From the NCBI RefSeq assembly GCF_018873765.1, contig NC_057919.1:19570698-19634697 (forward strand): a DNA stretch of 64,000 nt, given 5' to 3'. Position numbers and translations under genes: made by a program. This DNA is from Telopea speciosissima. Its lineage: Eukaryota; Streptophyta; Magnoliopsida; Proteales; Proteaceae. The first letter of the stretch is position 1. Every line of letters starts with the position of its first letter. Of the stretch, positions 1 through 13,149 are shown piece by piece. The notes under the pieces are model-generated. The model searched no databases. It worked only from the letters and a program-made list of their open reading frames with translations, and had not been told where the DNA came from.

Positions 1-337
1 TCAACGATCTCCTCCTCTTCCGGCAACATTAGGTTCAGAGTCTCGGCAACATGGGGTTCACTGTTTCCTTGGAGCTGGTGTAGAAGTGAGTTAATACCAA
101 GTTAGATAGATAGAGAGAGACTATGGACGGTGCCAGGAGGGATCTCAGCCACTGCAACCTGAGTGTCGCGGTAGTACGTGAGGGCGTCAACGGCGGTGTC
201 GTGTTTGAAGCTGGTTTGGTTTGGGGTTGTGGACGAGGATCTGGAGGTTTAAAGTGATGTTAAAATCGATTTTGAATTGGGGAAGTTGGACTCGTGGTGA
301 GATACCGTCATGGTGGAGGAGAGTGTAGATCCCAGGT
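1..337 (-). pseudogene. LEA_2 (NDR1/HIN1-like) gene remnant
   Basis: Read on the reverse strand, positions about 300 down to 125 give a stretch resembling the LEA_2 / water-stress-hypersensitive fold: a hydrophobic strand (FNITLNLQILVHNPN), then after a one-base frame slip SFKHDTAVDALTYYRDTQVA and AEIPPGTV. This order is typical of the C-terminal domain of NDR1/HIN1-like and LEA14-type membrane-associated proteins. The frame slip near position 205 and the abrupt end at the LTR-type repeat beginning at 338 indicate a broken copy; the left side is cut by the window edge. What precedes or follows outside the window could change the reading. No start or stop could be assigned. Confidence 0.35.
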
Positions 338-1341
338 TGACACTGAGAGGGGGGGGTGAATCAGTGTTCATAAAAAATAATCCCTAAATTCCAACCCTGT
401 GTTGATGTCGATGTAGAAGACTTCAAGCAAACCTGATTGGCCGGGGCAGTCCCGTAATTATCAATTCCACAACACACATGCACGTCCACCTCGCAACCAC
501 TGTGTGGCTAGGTCTACCAGACAGTGCACCCCACTCTGCAGATCAAACACACTCCAATATATGCAATGGAAAGTAAAGTAGACAAGACACCAAATTTACG
601 TGGTTCAGCCAAACTGCCTACGTCCACGGAGCAATACCATACCCAGGGTTTCGTATATTGCTCAATACGCTACTCAAATTTTTTACTGCAACAACAGCCC
701 AAGAACTACATTCTTTGTTTCGATTTGTGCAACAACACAAACGAGGGCAACAACCCCTTCTCCAATCAAGCCTCAACTTGAATGGTATTACAATCCATCA
801 ATTGAGAGTACAAGAATGTAAAACCCCCCAATACAAGACCCAACATTAGGGTTTTCACACAGTCTAGGGTTCCAACAGAGCAAACAACCTAGAACATAGA
901 AAAATAGGGATTTACAGAATTAGATTACCTCTTACAAAGTAATCCCAACAATCATGAAGCCTTTGATGCATAGAAATCATGTCTGTGTACGCTCCACTGT
1001 TCAAACCATCTTCAATACGGAGTCATCGAGCATAAAATAGTGATATCATCAACTTTCTGTGCTCAAACGATGTTGCAACTCCTTCCAATGGCTTCCTCTC
1101 GAAAAAAAACTCAATTTCAAAACAAAACTTCGTCCCATTTGGACATCGGATGGCCAAAATACGGCCTTCCAAAGTTGAATGCTCCAAAAATTGATAACCA
1201 GTGGCAAATCCGTAAATAAAGAGATTCTTCGTGACAGACTGTGCACAAAAGGAAAAACGCGTCAGAGATTTTCACACTCTCTTCCTTCATAAGAAATAGG
1301 GGTGATGTCATGCCAACATCACATTTCACTACACCGTAGTT
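338..1341 (-). mobile_element. LTR-type retroelement repeat, reverse orientation, copy 1
   Basis: The block beginning TGACACTGAGAGGGGG is the reverse complement of the common plant LTR 3' end (a CCCCCTCT tract before the terminal CA). Positions about 480-760 closely match 58590-58790 in the same orientation, including the shared words CACCTCGCAACCAC, ACGTGGTTC, TCCACGGAGCAAT and TTCGTATATTGCTCAATA. These words are typical of reverse-strand plant LTRs. The copy appears interrupted at 1342 by the long-TIR element and may continue at 3725-4200. No gag or pol coding is visible, so it is a solo LTR or non-autonomous piece. Confidence 0.55.
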
Positions 1342-3724
1342 TAAATTACTCCCCCCTTCCCTAGATTATGCTCTAATGACAAACCCCTCCCCTGGGTTTT
1401 GAGTAATGACTCTCCCCTCCCCTGCATTCCCAAGATTCTATCAACCATACCCATTCCGTTAAAAAGGGCTGTTAAGTGATAGAAAAAGACTATATTACCC
1501 TTTTACAGTTTATCTAAAAACCCTATTCTAACTTCTCTCTCCTTGCTCTATCGTCTCCCACCTGTGGAAATGAGAAAGTGACGATGGAGAGTGCATCTTC
1601 CACCTGCTGAAACAACCATTACCGCAACAACCTGCAACTCATCTCTCTGTGCAACTGCTTGGACGTGCATCTTCCATCTCCGCTTGGACCTGCAACCAAC
1701 TCCCATCTCGGTTATTCTCTCACGGCTTGGACCAAAAAAGATGAGTGGAAAGTGGAAATTTATTGGTGAAAATGGCACTCCACAACATCCACCTGCTCAA
1801 AGACAGATAAAAGATACGTTTATAACTATTTTGAGTGCGTCTCTTTCTCACCATCACTATCAAAACGTTTCTTTCAGAAGCCCAGACCCAGAAAATCAAC
1901 AAATTAATGCCAGACGATTAGAGTTTCCATTCCATGCATGTACTGGAGGTAAGAAATTTACAGTAAACTCTTCATTTTTATAGGAGAATGAATTTAAAGC
2001 CATGGCGACCATTTCTATTGTTTGAGTACAGTAAATGGATCAAAACCCGATTCAGATAACCTCTTAGATTCGTCGTTTATTGAAGATTCAGAAAAAAACA
2101 CTTGCGAAGTTAGTTGGGAGCCAAACTGGCGGATTTCCTTGAAATCAGATTTCTGACTATTTATTTGCATCTTTGATTGGTCTCTATCCAACTTTAGGAG
2201 ATCTGGTTTGAAGTTCTGAACTGCTCTCATATCTATTTGCCCCATTTGTGATGAATTTTTCAAAAACCTCTTACTTCTCCATACACAGTTTTGATTCTAT
2301 GAATGATCACAAGTGGGTTTAATGTGGGTTTTTTGGGGAAGAAGATTTTATCATTTCTGTCCAAACAGAGTAGCAAACGATAACTATGATGCTCATGACT
2401 CCTGTAGTTCAATTCCTCTGTTCTTTGGAGTTATCCTAATTGGAAATCCATAATCTTTTCACAAACTCAGAATGAAGATTGATATGATCCAGCTTCTCTG
2501 ATTAATGAATAATAACTCATCGTTCTCTCTCTTTCAAATAAAACAAAATTGTATTAAGAAAGTGATTCGTCATTCTGGCTCATACCCATTAGCCATTAGC
2601 CAGCCACTCGTCTCTGTGTGCACATGGCATATGGCACAGGGCACAGTGCCTCCACAATCTTCTGTGGGACACACTTTAATTGCACCTCTATGTTGCTGAA
2701 ATGAAAGACAAGGGAAGCTCAGTGTGCTAAATCTCTTCAATCAAGAAAGTGCGATCGTATCCCCGATAGGTTACAAGAAGTTTTGATGAATTAAATTTTC
2801 TTAAGGTCGTATGGTTTACCATTAATAGTTTACAGTTCAATTGGGGATTAGAACTTATGGATATAATTGCAGAAAATAATTCACCTTCTTTAAAAAATGA
2901 ATTTTGTGTTTATTGTCTGAGAACAATTCAATTTTAATGGTGGCAAAGCATCCTCAAATGTTTATTTCACTAGCAACTATTGTTGTTCTTACCATAGTTA
3001 ACCTCCCCTTGAATTTCCATTTGTCTTATTTTTTTTCTTCAGAGAAATTAACTCTTTGATCAATTTTCAAACCTTTATCCTCTTACACATGGTCAATTCC
3101 AATCGGGTTCAAACTTAACCCACCTATAGTGGGTGATTGCACCAGAGCTGCCAACTTTGTTTGAACTGCTTCTTCTTATGGACCGGATATGATGATGAAA
3201 CATCTTACCTTCAACAACTTGGTGGTAGAAGAATAACGCCGGAGTGTTCGACCGAAACGAAGAAGAAACTCTCTGGTTCTGCCAGAGTGTTCAACGAGAG
3301 GAAAAAGAGGAGAACTGAACTTCTTGAAGTTCTCTGATTCTGCCAGAGTGTTTGAACGAAAGAAATAAGATTCGTAATCTTTGATATCGCTGGAGTGGTC
3401 GAACGAAATGAAGAATATCTTCGCTGGTTCTGTCGGAGTGTTCGAACGAAAGGGAGACTTCCGCTGGAATGTTCGAACGAAATGAAGAAGAAGAGATTTT
3501 GCCTATTGTTATTAAGGGGTATTATTGGTATATCAGAATAATAAGGGCATTTTGGGGTTTAAATGAAAATATTTTGGGTGATGTCATCACTTAACAGTCC
3601 TTTTTAACGGAATGGGTACAGTTGATAGAATCTTGGGAATGCAAGGGAGGGGAGAGTCATTACTCAAAACCGAGGGGAGGGGTTTATCATTCGGGCATAA
3701 TCGAGGGGAGGGGGGAGTAATTTA
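1342..3724. mobile_element. Long-TIR DNA transposon (MULE-like), about 2.4 kb
   Basis: The first about 150 bases (starting TAAATTACTCCCCCC) recur as the reverse complement at 3590-3724. Matched stretches include AAACCCCTCCCCT, GAGTAATGACTCTCCCCTCC, CATTCCCAAGATTCTATCAA and CCCATTCCGTTAAAAAGG. Such long, imperfect terminal inverted repeats are typical of non-autonomous Mutator-like elements. No clear 9-bp target duplication is seen at these borders (left flank CCGTAGTT, right flank CTCTTTCC), so exact ends are uncertain. The interior has no convincing transposase or captured gene. It does hold a tandem repeat next to the right TIR. Confidence 0.7.
3235..3490 (+). repeat. Degenerate tandem repeat beside right TIR
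   Basis: About six diverged copies of a unit around CTGGTTCTGCCAGAGTG then TTCGAACGAAA then GAAGAA are spaced 35-60 bases apart. They sit inside the long-TIR element just before its right terminal repeat. Subterminal tandem repeats are common transposase-binding regions in plant DNA transposons; that role here is inference. Confidence 0.6.
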
Positions 3725-5210
3725 CTCTTTCCTTTATTTCCTCATTTATTTTTTTTTTTCTTTTTTTTTTTGTTAATGAACCAAATCTGATGCAAGATAC
3801 TAATCCGACGCTCAAGGAGATTTTGGAGTTTTAACAAAACAATGGAGAACGTTTGTCTACAGTGTAGCACTTAAAAATAAGCCAAAATTTTTGGCTAAGT
3901 ATATAAACTTTTGCCTATTCCAGATTTGCTCCGTTTTTGCGCATCGATACGAAAATATTTGTAACTTTCTCGTCCAACACTCAAATGATGCAAGACCAGT
4001 TGCGTAGAACCTCGACTCGACAAACTTCATTTCTCATGAAGACCACTTCACCCAGAATTTTCATTCAGGCTTCCAAAAATGACCTTAAAGTCACTGCCAT
4101 TGCATAAACCTTTGAAATCACAATTTTAACAGTATGAAACCTTCACCTGCTGCTTTGCCCCTTTGCCAAACACTATATAAGGACTTAATATGCTGTTAAA
4201 TGGTGTTCTTCAAGTGCGGGTAACCTTGTAACCTTGCCAAATGATCAAAATACCCTTATAGCTGTGTAGGTGACTGTTTGACCATTTCAGCTCTTCCAAA
4301 CCACCAATAGCTACTGCCACAATACCACTATGACCAAATACGTTGCCAACAATGACAACAACATTCCACACACTCCAATGGACTAACAGAGAGCATTTCA
4401 GTTGTTGGGTCTTTGGTCTTAAAGACGATGAATGCAAGGATGAGGATGGTGACGAGGAGAGAGATAAGCACACCATGATTGCGGCTTAAAAAAATTTCAC
4501 CGGAGGTTTCTTCGCTACTCCTTTAAGCAAGTCATCCTTTTTTCCTTCTCTTCTTCTTGCCCTATCTTGCCTTTGGTGGGTGATTTCTCTTCTTCAGGCA
4601 GTATTAATGCACGGACAAAATTAGGAGTTCTCATTACAGGAAGATTTGGACCAATTGTTCGATCTCTCGAAGGAATTCGGTTCATTTTCTAGCTCATTCT
4701 TATCATCAGAGAGCTCTATGTTATGCAATCTTGCATCTTCGTCTAACCCTTCAAGTTAACTGATTGGTCAAGGGCAGTTGCCGTAGCCAACAAGCAATGC
4801 TCTTATAGTTCGTATAACAAGTATTGAACAACATATTATTAGATCCACAGAAACGTCTCCAGGAGATCGACATTGCAGCTAGTGGTGCAAGCCGAAGTAG
4901 TTGCAGGTCGTGCAGCCCCAAAATGAAGAGCTTTGCTTTGTTCTCAACTCACGACTAATGTAATTTTTAAGGAAGATGAAGACATTAGTTGTTTTAGGTG
5001 TAAGGGTAATAAGGTCATTTCATATCACTTCCAAGTAAGATAACTTGGTCATTTTCGAATTTATTTCCTCTATAACATCATCACTTAATAGCATATCACT
5101 AACGCAGTGGGGCTGATTGTGAAATATAGGTAGTAAGTATAATTTTTGAAAACACAAGGGTATCCCTAGAATTAGGCAAAGTTATAGGGGGGTTTGTATA
5201 ATTTACTCAA
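3725..5210. other. Repeat-derived intergenic DNA with one unpaired TIR-like end
   Basis: Positions 3780-4150 resemble the downstream part of the LTR-type repeat at 59980-60130 in word usage (for example TTTCTCATG and a shared closing order). Positions 4980-5208 end in GGTTTGTATAATTTACTC, the same style of end as the other long-TIR elements in this window. A matching left end is only weakly visible near 4170. No host coding sequence is recognised. Confidence 0.35.
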
Positions 5211-5299
5211 GAAAGAATCTTTCCAAATCCAAGAGAACATGGTCTAAGGTATTGGAATCAGATTGCCCGATACGGCACCTTTTTTAATGTGAATTATAG

Positions 5300-5480
5300 C
5301 AAGGGGTTCGGATCATAGGGTTGGGATGGATTGGGTTTAGCTGGGAGGGTTGGGTTGTCAAGTGATGTAATGGGTAGGGTTGGGTTGGGTTGGATTGGGT
5401 TGTGATGGATGGGGTTGAGTTGGGCTGGGTTGAGTTGGGCTTGGTCTTGGGCTGCACTTGGTTGGATTGTATTCGGTTCC
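5300..5480 (+). repeat. G-rich minisatellite (GGGTTGGGTTGGATT type)
   Basis: A strand-asymmetric array of degenerate 5-10 base units, mainly GGGTTGGGTT, TTGGATT and GGGTTGAG, runs for about 180 bases. It has no sensible coding and is low-complexity satellite-like DNA with possible G-quadruplex potential. Confidence 0.7.
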
Positions 5481-5546
5481 AAGTTACTGACCAAATGGGT
5501 GAAAATGGTTCCAAAGGATGGGTCGGCGACTAGACATTTATGCTAT

Positions 5547-5668
5547 GCTGTTTAGTATGCATTCTTGGAATGCATTCTAGATCAATTTTGCATTCTCGAA
5601 TGATAAAAATAGTTGTTTTTATTGTCCGAGAATGCATTCTAATAATGCATACCCAAAAACTGCCTTAG
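5547..5668. mobile_element. MITE / foldback element
   Basis: The left end (GCTGTTTAGTATGCATTC) pairs with the reverse complement of the right end (GGCAGTTTTTGGGTATGCAT). The middle is itself palindromic around GAATGATAAAAATAGTTG / TTTTTATTGTCCGAGAATG. A decayed relative lies at 9680-9770. Confidence 0.6.
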
Positions 5669-5669
5669 G

Positions 5670-7500
5670 TTTTAAAGAAAGGGCCGGGGCCTAACATTGG
5701 GGTTTCAATTTTCAAAGTATGGACCATGGGCAGGCACATGATGAGCCTGGATACAAGGGTCAAGATATCCATCCAGATTCATGGGCTGCATTATAGACTA
5801 GTTCGAAGACAAAGAATATGAGTAATCTTTAGTGCATGGGTTTTAAAAAGTAAATGGGCCTTGGAATAGGGTGGCCTTAATATGGTTATAAGGTAAAGGG
5901 GTTGTAAGATGCAGTTCAACATTAAGGCCATTTAAACTCAAAAAGCTAAAATCCCTGGTTGAATCTAAGATCTGAACAGTTTCAACCAGCAAGCAATTCA
6001 ATAAACAGATTCAAAATTAGACTGGGAGGATAATTCATCGCAAGTAACTAAAGAACGAAAGGATTCAAACCGTCTAGAGTTAAATAGGCCCATAGCCCAT
6101 TTAAGGTCTGATTATAGTAGCCCGATTTTAGCCTGAGACTAATCGAGCCCGTCCAGGTCCGGCCCGATTAGTTAAATAGGCGATCACGATGCATGGCTTG
6201 AGCTTGGTTAAGCCCTGTTAGGCCCGACCGTGACCGACCAAGTTCGACCTATTGACACCCCTAATTAGGATGATCAGTTAACAACCCTAACTGCACGATT
6301 GACGTTTGTAATTTAATTTTATAAAATTTTTCTTTTTTATTTTTGGAGGTAGTTTATTTCACCCATGGCAAAGGAGGCATTCTATAACTGATGAATGTGG
6401 TGATAGACGTCATTGCCTTGGGATGGGCATAAAGGGAATAATTGGAGGTATTATCAAACATAGATAAATGTATTTTTCCTCCATCCATGGTGTAGGAAAA
6501 CTTTCTCATTTATTTTTTATCCAATGTTAGTTTCGAAGTACAAACCATAACTTGATCTTAGTCATTTGGGGATTTTTCTTAGTTTCTTGGGAATTATACC
6601 TGTCATAGGTATTTTGCTTGCCCTGATAGACACAAGATAGACACAAGAAGTTGGTACATGGTAACCGGTCCCTCACCTATAACCAATAGAATAGAAAACG
6701 AAAGGTTATGAACCTAATGGTTGGTAACTTGGTGGGTGGGGCCTCTTTCTCAATGAGCTGATTAATATTATATAAATCAAAGAAAAAAAATCCTTTGTAA
6801 TGTAATGCAATTTGGGTTTGAGAGCTCGACACGTGGAAGATGTGACATCCAATGGTGTCAAACTCAAGAAAAAAAATAAAATTAAATCAATCGAAGCTCG
6901 CACAATTGGATGAAATAGTAAAATAGAAAAATTACGTTACAAAAGATTAGCGCACTGCACCAAAGATTAGTTATTTTTTTGTATGAAATAGTAAAATTTA
7001 TTTATATCATGAAATAGTAAGAGAATAAAAGTGGGGCAGGCGTTTTGGTGTTCGTGTGACACCGTGACATGTCTTTGGGTCATGAAAACATCTTTTGATA
7101 AGCAAATTACGTTACAAAAGGACTCACCAAACTTGTGATTGGGTCACCTTGTCAAGCAATACGGCCACCCCCGGGTGACCCGTGGCATAAAGTTTCATGG
7201 TGTGAATTTTCTTTTTTTCTTATATTTATCATTTGGGATAATGTTCTCTGTGCCGCAGCGCAGGATGCGCCTTTAGTATTAAATTTAAATTTTAGGTAAG
7301 ATATGTATTCCTTAACCCCCTTCCCCCACCCCACCCCCCGAAAAAAAAAAAAAAAAAAAAAATGTAGGACATGTATTACCCAAAAGAATAGGCTCACCAA
7401 CTCCTACACACTGTTGTTGGCCGGGAGTTGGTCCTCGGATCCTATCAATCATCCCTCCCCAATAAGCAAAGTAAAAAAACTAATTCTTTGTTTTAAGTTC
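5670..7500. other. Intergenic DNA including an hAT-like terminal end
   Basis: Positions about 6110-6268 are rich in GGCCCG/GACCG words and end in TTGACACCCCTAATTAGG, the reverse complement of the plant hAT end TAGGGGTGTCAA. The same type bounds the element at 60283-61337. A left partner was not found. The remaining sequence is AT-rich, includes the C-tract/A-tract junction at 7316-7362, and holds no recognisable gene. Confidence 0.4.
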
Positions 7501-7514
7501 TAACCCAATAAATA
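7396..7514 (+). promoter_or_regulatory. Candidate CCoAOMT promoter elements
   Basis: An AT-rich TATA-like box (AATAAATA, 7507-7514) lies about 118 bases before the CCoAOMT start codon. It is followed by a pyrimidine-rich leader (CCCCTCTTCCTCCTCTG) suited to a transcription start and 5' UTR. At 7396-7402 the sequence ACCAACT resembles an AC element (consensus ACCWACC) but is not exact. AC elements bind MYB regulators of lignin genes. The TATA call is moderate; the AC-like call is weak. Confidence 0.35.
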
Positions 7515-7631
7515 CCCCTCTTCCTCCTCTGCCCAACTTCATCTTTAATCAACCTTAAAGCATCTTTTCATCTACTAACAAGGACAAGAAAGATACCCAA
7601 AGAAGAGAAGAGAAAAAAGAGAATAGCAGCA

Positions 7632-9061
<1,430 letters not shown>

Positions 9062-10016
9062 TTGCCCAAACCAACCCTTCAATCACCATCCTAAGTTCCC
9101 AACTCAAAAAAAAAGCAAAATTTTTTTTTTCTTTCCTTTTCTGAAACTGAAAATATCTTTCTTTGCTTGTATTTTCATGGTTTTGATGAAACTGGTAGTC
9201 TGGTATGAGGGCTGTAAGGATGATTGTTGATTATATATATTTCTGAAAATGAGAAGCTCACAGATTTGGCAAGTCTCATGAACCTCACAGTCCAATCACA
9301 AAATAAGAAAAATAAATTTTATTTCTCGTCCATGTACTTTTATGGTGTTCCTGATGCTAAGGTTGCAAGGATGTATTAGCAGTGAGTGACCTACCATGTC
9401 ATTTCGGTGAGATAAGCTAAACCCTTATTTTTATGAATCTCGTCTCTCAATTACATAGTTAATGGCTTAATGGGTCAATGAGTTTATCAAAAAAACCAAA
9501 AAGCTTAATGGGTCAATGACGGTTATGGTGAGTCCAGATTCTCTCCTCACGTGAGAAGATATTCGGGCGATGATAAAAACAACTTAATGGGTCAATGATA
9601 GGTATGGTGAGTCCAAATTCTCTCCCCATGTGAGGAGTGGACTTGCCTCTCCCTTGCCTCTTTTGGGGACATTGGTGCTGTGTGAAATGTATTCTAGGTT
9701 GTTTTTGTATTCTCGGGTGATAAAAACAACTATTTTTATCATTCGAGAATCCATACCAAACATTGCCTTGGCCTAGCCACAGCCGGCAACCATGAGTTTG
9801 GATTGTTACTCTTCCCCTAGCCTCTTTGGTGCATAGAGATAGTTAAGCATGCCAAACACCTCCAACATGTGGGATCCACCTCAAAAAAGTTGAGATGAAA
9901 TCAAGTTCCGCATAACCTCCTTTCTTTACTTGGTATTTGCAAAGGGAAATGGTTTTCGGAGCCCATGTTCTCTCTCTCTCTCTCTCTCATGACCTTATTG
10001 TTCTCCTATTTTTTAT
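9062..10016. other. CCoAOMT 3' flank with tandem repeat and MITE remnant
   Basis: Positions 9062-9250 probably include the 3' UTR. At about 9505-9650 a roughly 90-base unit (AACTTAATGGGTCAATGA ... GGTATGGTGAGTCCA ... TTCTCTCC) occurs twice in direct tandem. At 9680-9770 a decayed copy of the 5547-5668 MITE is present (TATTCTCGGGTGATAAAA and its inverted partner ATCATTCGAGAATCCATA). A (TC)n tract lies at 9969-9989. No gene is seen. Confidence 0.5.
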
Positions 10017-10738
10017 ATGGATAATCTTTGGCATCACTATGCACTTCATTTCACTAGGATTTTTTTACCCTTAGAAATTTATGAATATCAAAATTCTATT
10101 GTTGTACAATCTCCATCGGTGACCCTTTCTTCATCAGTAGTTTCTGGAGAATTCTCACACCAGTTGAGAACGACTCAAATTTTTTATGATGCTAGTTTAC
10201 CTCCAAACTCTTCTATTGGTGGTCATTTAGGGTGGGGGGGGGGGGGGGGAGGGGAGGCATTATTTGCTTGGAATTTTTTAGGCCGACCCATTCATGTTGT
10301 TTCGATTCCAAAGATTTTTGAGCATATTGCTATTGGGGAAGCTATGGCTATCCATTCTTCTTTCTTGGAGTGCATATCGAAGGGCTATGACAATATTGTT
10401 ATTGTATCAAATAATAAGGAGGATATCACATACTTGCAAGGTGGGCTATCTGTGTCTCCTCTTTACATCCATGACATTCTGGACCATATTGTTCACCTTT
10501 CTACTTATCTTGATACATGTACTTTCACTTATGTTCCAAGGGAGAATATCAATTGTGTTGACTCCCTGGCAAGGAGGAAATATCAGTAATATATACGATG
10601 TTGTGATCCATTTCCGATCCATGGCTTGTTGATCTATGTAATCTTCAGCCATGAGCTTTCATGTTTTCATAATAAAACTCTTTTTACCACCCCACCCCCC
10701 CAAAATAAAAAATAAAAAATAAAAAATAAAAACCCTCA
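10017..10738 (+). mobile_element. LINE 3' end with RNase H-like domain
   Basis: One open frame, 10017-10589, reads as the C-terminal RNase H-like domain of plant L1-type LINEs: IFYDASLPPNSSIGG, AIGEAMAIHSSFLECISKGY, NIVIVSNNKEDI, a HDILDH helix and FTYVPRENINCVDSLARR. A G-tract (10232-10248) sits inside the frame and may be an expanded glycine run. Downstream come AATAAAA (10669-10675), a C-tract and an (AAATAAA)n tail ending near 10735, as expected for a target-primed insertion. The copy is 5'-truncated: no reverse transcriptase precedes it. No clear target duplication was found. Confidence 0.75.
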
Positions 10739-13149
10739 CTTCTCAGATTGGCCATTTTTAGGGTTACTTAGATATAGGGAATTCATGGCTAGCATGTGTT
10801 GGCACAAATATACTACTAGGGAAAAGATATTCTGAGCCACTAGGGTATGCTAACACCTTTGTTTCTCTCTCTCTCTTTCCTCATATAAAATAACACCGCT
10901 GCCCTCTAATGTATAATACAAATTTATCACTATCTCATTGATGCATTCACTTGTGCCGCTTGCTTGAGAATCCCCTCCCATATTACTATTACCAATTAGT
11001 GATATCTATCCTGATCATTTGTCAAGTCAATACACTTGCATTGATTTTTGAGGGTCTTATTGGTGGAAGGTAAAAAGAGATAAGCAAAATCAGAACCAAT
11101 TACAACCAGCCAAAGCCGTTACCAAGTGCAGTAATGGCATCTTAAAATCATAATTCAGGGACACAATAATGTTAAATTAAACACCAGTACACAATTAGGT
11201 TTTCAATAAAAAGGAAAAGAACAGTTGGGTGTAATGAAGATGACACATCCATAAAGTTGATTATCAAAAGGAAATTTGTAAAGCGGCGGATAAGCCAACA
11301 AAGGCTACTGAAGCCAACACAATAAATTCAATATCTTTGTTTTGGTAAAATAAATTCAATATCTTTCATTGGGCAAAAGACTTTCTGTACGGACAGTCTA
11401 AAACTGTATCTTAAGACCGACAGCCAAATTTTTTTGCTACTAACCATTATACTCATTGTTTTAAATATTGGTTTCAGATGGGCCGGTAACGATATCTAGC
11501 CGATTTCATATCAGTGGAACAATTCTTATTAAGGGTAAATCTATCCAAAAGTTAAAATTTTTTTTTATTGAAATTAAGGGCAAAGCCATTCGATATGAAC
11601 CGATATACATCGATAGCGGTGTTGGATAAAACTGATACAGACCTCAATACCGATATTAATAACCATTATCTTCGATAAAAAAACATAAAATTAATAACAA
11701 TTATCATACTTGTATCGCCTGTTGAAGATTTTTTATATCTACAGGTTCAAAGGGCATTTCTAGGCCGACAACCAAATTTTTTTGGCAATAAATAATGTGT
11801 CATGCTTGTACAGACCCTATGGTTAGCATTTCCCTTTTTAAAATTCATTGCATACAACAATTAAAAGTCTCTTCCATGTCACCCTCACCGTTCCTCTAAT
11901 ATTTATTAGGGCAAAAAATCACTCTCTGGTCGTGCAACGAATGCACAGTGCGGAGACCAATGAGAGCACATGCAAGGGCATCAACATAAATTTGATTTTT
12001 TATTTCATGAGGGGCGGGATGATACTTTCGTATGCTCTTGTATCTGGGTGTAAGAGTCACACGACAATATAGCATTCTTTTTCCCTATTATTATAAAGGG
12101 AGAGGTGGCATAGCCTACAACTTTGGTTCAGAGACTTTTCCCTAAAACAATGTGATGGGTAGCCTACACCCCTTGCTCAGAATTTTTTTTAGTAATGAAT
12201 TTCGGAAGAGAATAAAACTTGATTTAACTTTGTTGGTGACTATCACTGTAACTCAATGTTGCTGAAACACTATTACGCCCTTCATGGTTGTGTATATCAC
12301 ATCCTCTACTACAATCAAAGAATCCGATCAAGGTTTAAAAAAAAAACCGGTAGCAAGATAGAACTACTCCTATTGACTCTCTGGTTCACGTGCCCTTGCT
12401 CACTAAGTCTCGTCAAGATATTTTGGTGTTGTGATCATTTTTAGAAACGAAAAACGAAAACAGAAATGGATGATTTAGCTTTAAGAGAAGAATTGAGAAA
12501 GAGAGAGAGTCCGAAAACTTCAATACAATAGAGGTGATGGTACTCTTTCAAGGCAACACTTGAACTCTTTAAGGGAGAATCGTTATCCTCTCCTGTAACT
12601 GCAAGGTGCTATACTGCATGGTGCAGCGTAGCAGAGATCATATGATACAATGGGCCCCACATGGTACACATGACCTCTGCAATCGCCGCACGATGCAGTA
12701 CAACACCGTACATTTACTTGAAGGAATGTGCTTCAACATTGAGATTTAACCTTGTAGAATCTGAAAGAAAAGATTCCAAAACAGTCACTAAGCACTCTTG
12801 TACATGTCCATGACAAAAATAATATCAAGTTAAAAAAACCCCGACCCATATAGCGTCACCCTAAACTCTCTTCTAAATTTTGTTCCTAGGATGTCTTTTT
12901 CCTGGTTTGCCAAAAGATTGATTCAAATAACGTAAATTTTTTAAAAGATTCTATTACTAATACAACAAAATGGTCTATGATTTCTTGGAAGTGCATTTGT
13001 AGACCAAAACTTGGCTTTGCTTCTTAAATTGTGTTAGAGATTGTTAATTAATCCTTTTGCTTTGAGGTCTCTGGTTTTAAAGTCTACATAATGGACGCCA
13101 GGTTGCGCCAGATACACCACCCTTACACCCTGACAGAGGGACGCATTAA
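10739..13149. other. Intergenic AT-rich DNA, no gene recognised
   Basis: No coherent coding signal is seen on either strand. Scattered palindromic words of the GATATC / ATCGGTATCG type at 11490-11660 suggest an old element. A purine-rich stretch lies near 12480-12510. Confidence 0.4.

Noticed and set aside
5284..5514. Reverse-strand Pro/Asn/Thr/Gln-rich frame as a protein
   Set aside because: It is a translation of the minisatellite array.
10017..10589. 190-codon open frame as a host gene
   Set aside because: Its content is the RNase H-like end of a LINE and it is followed by a LINE-type A-rich tail.
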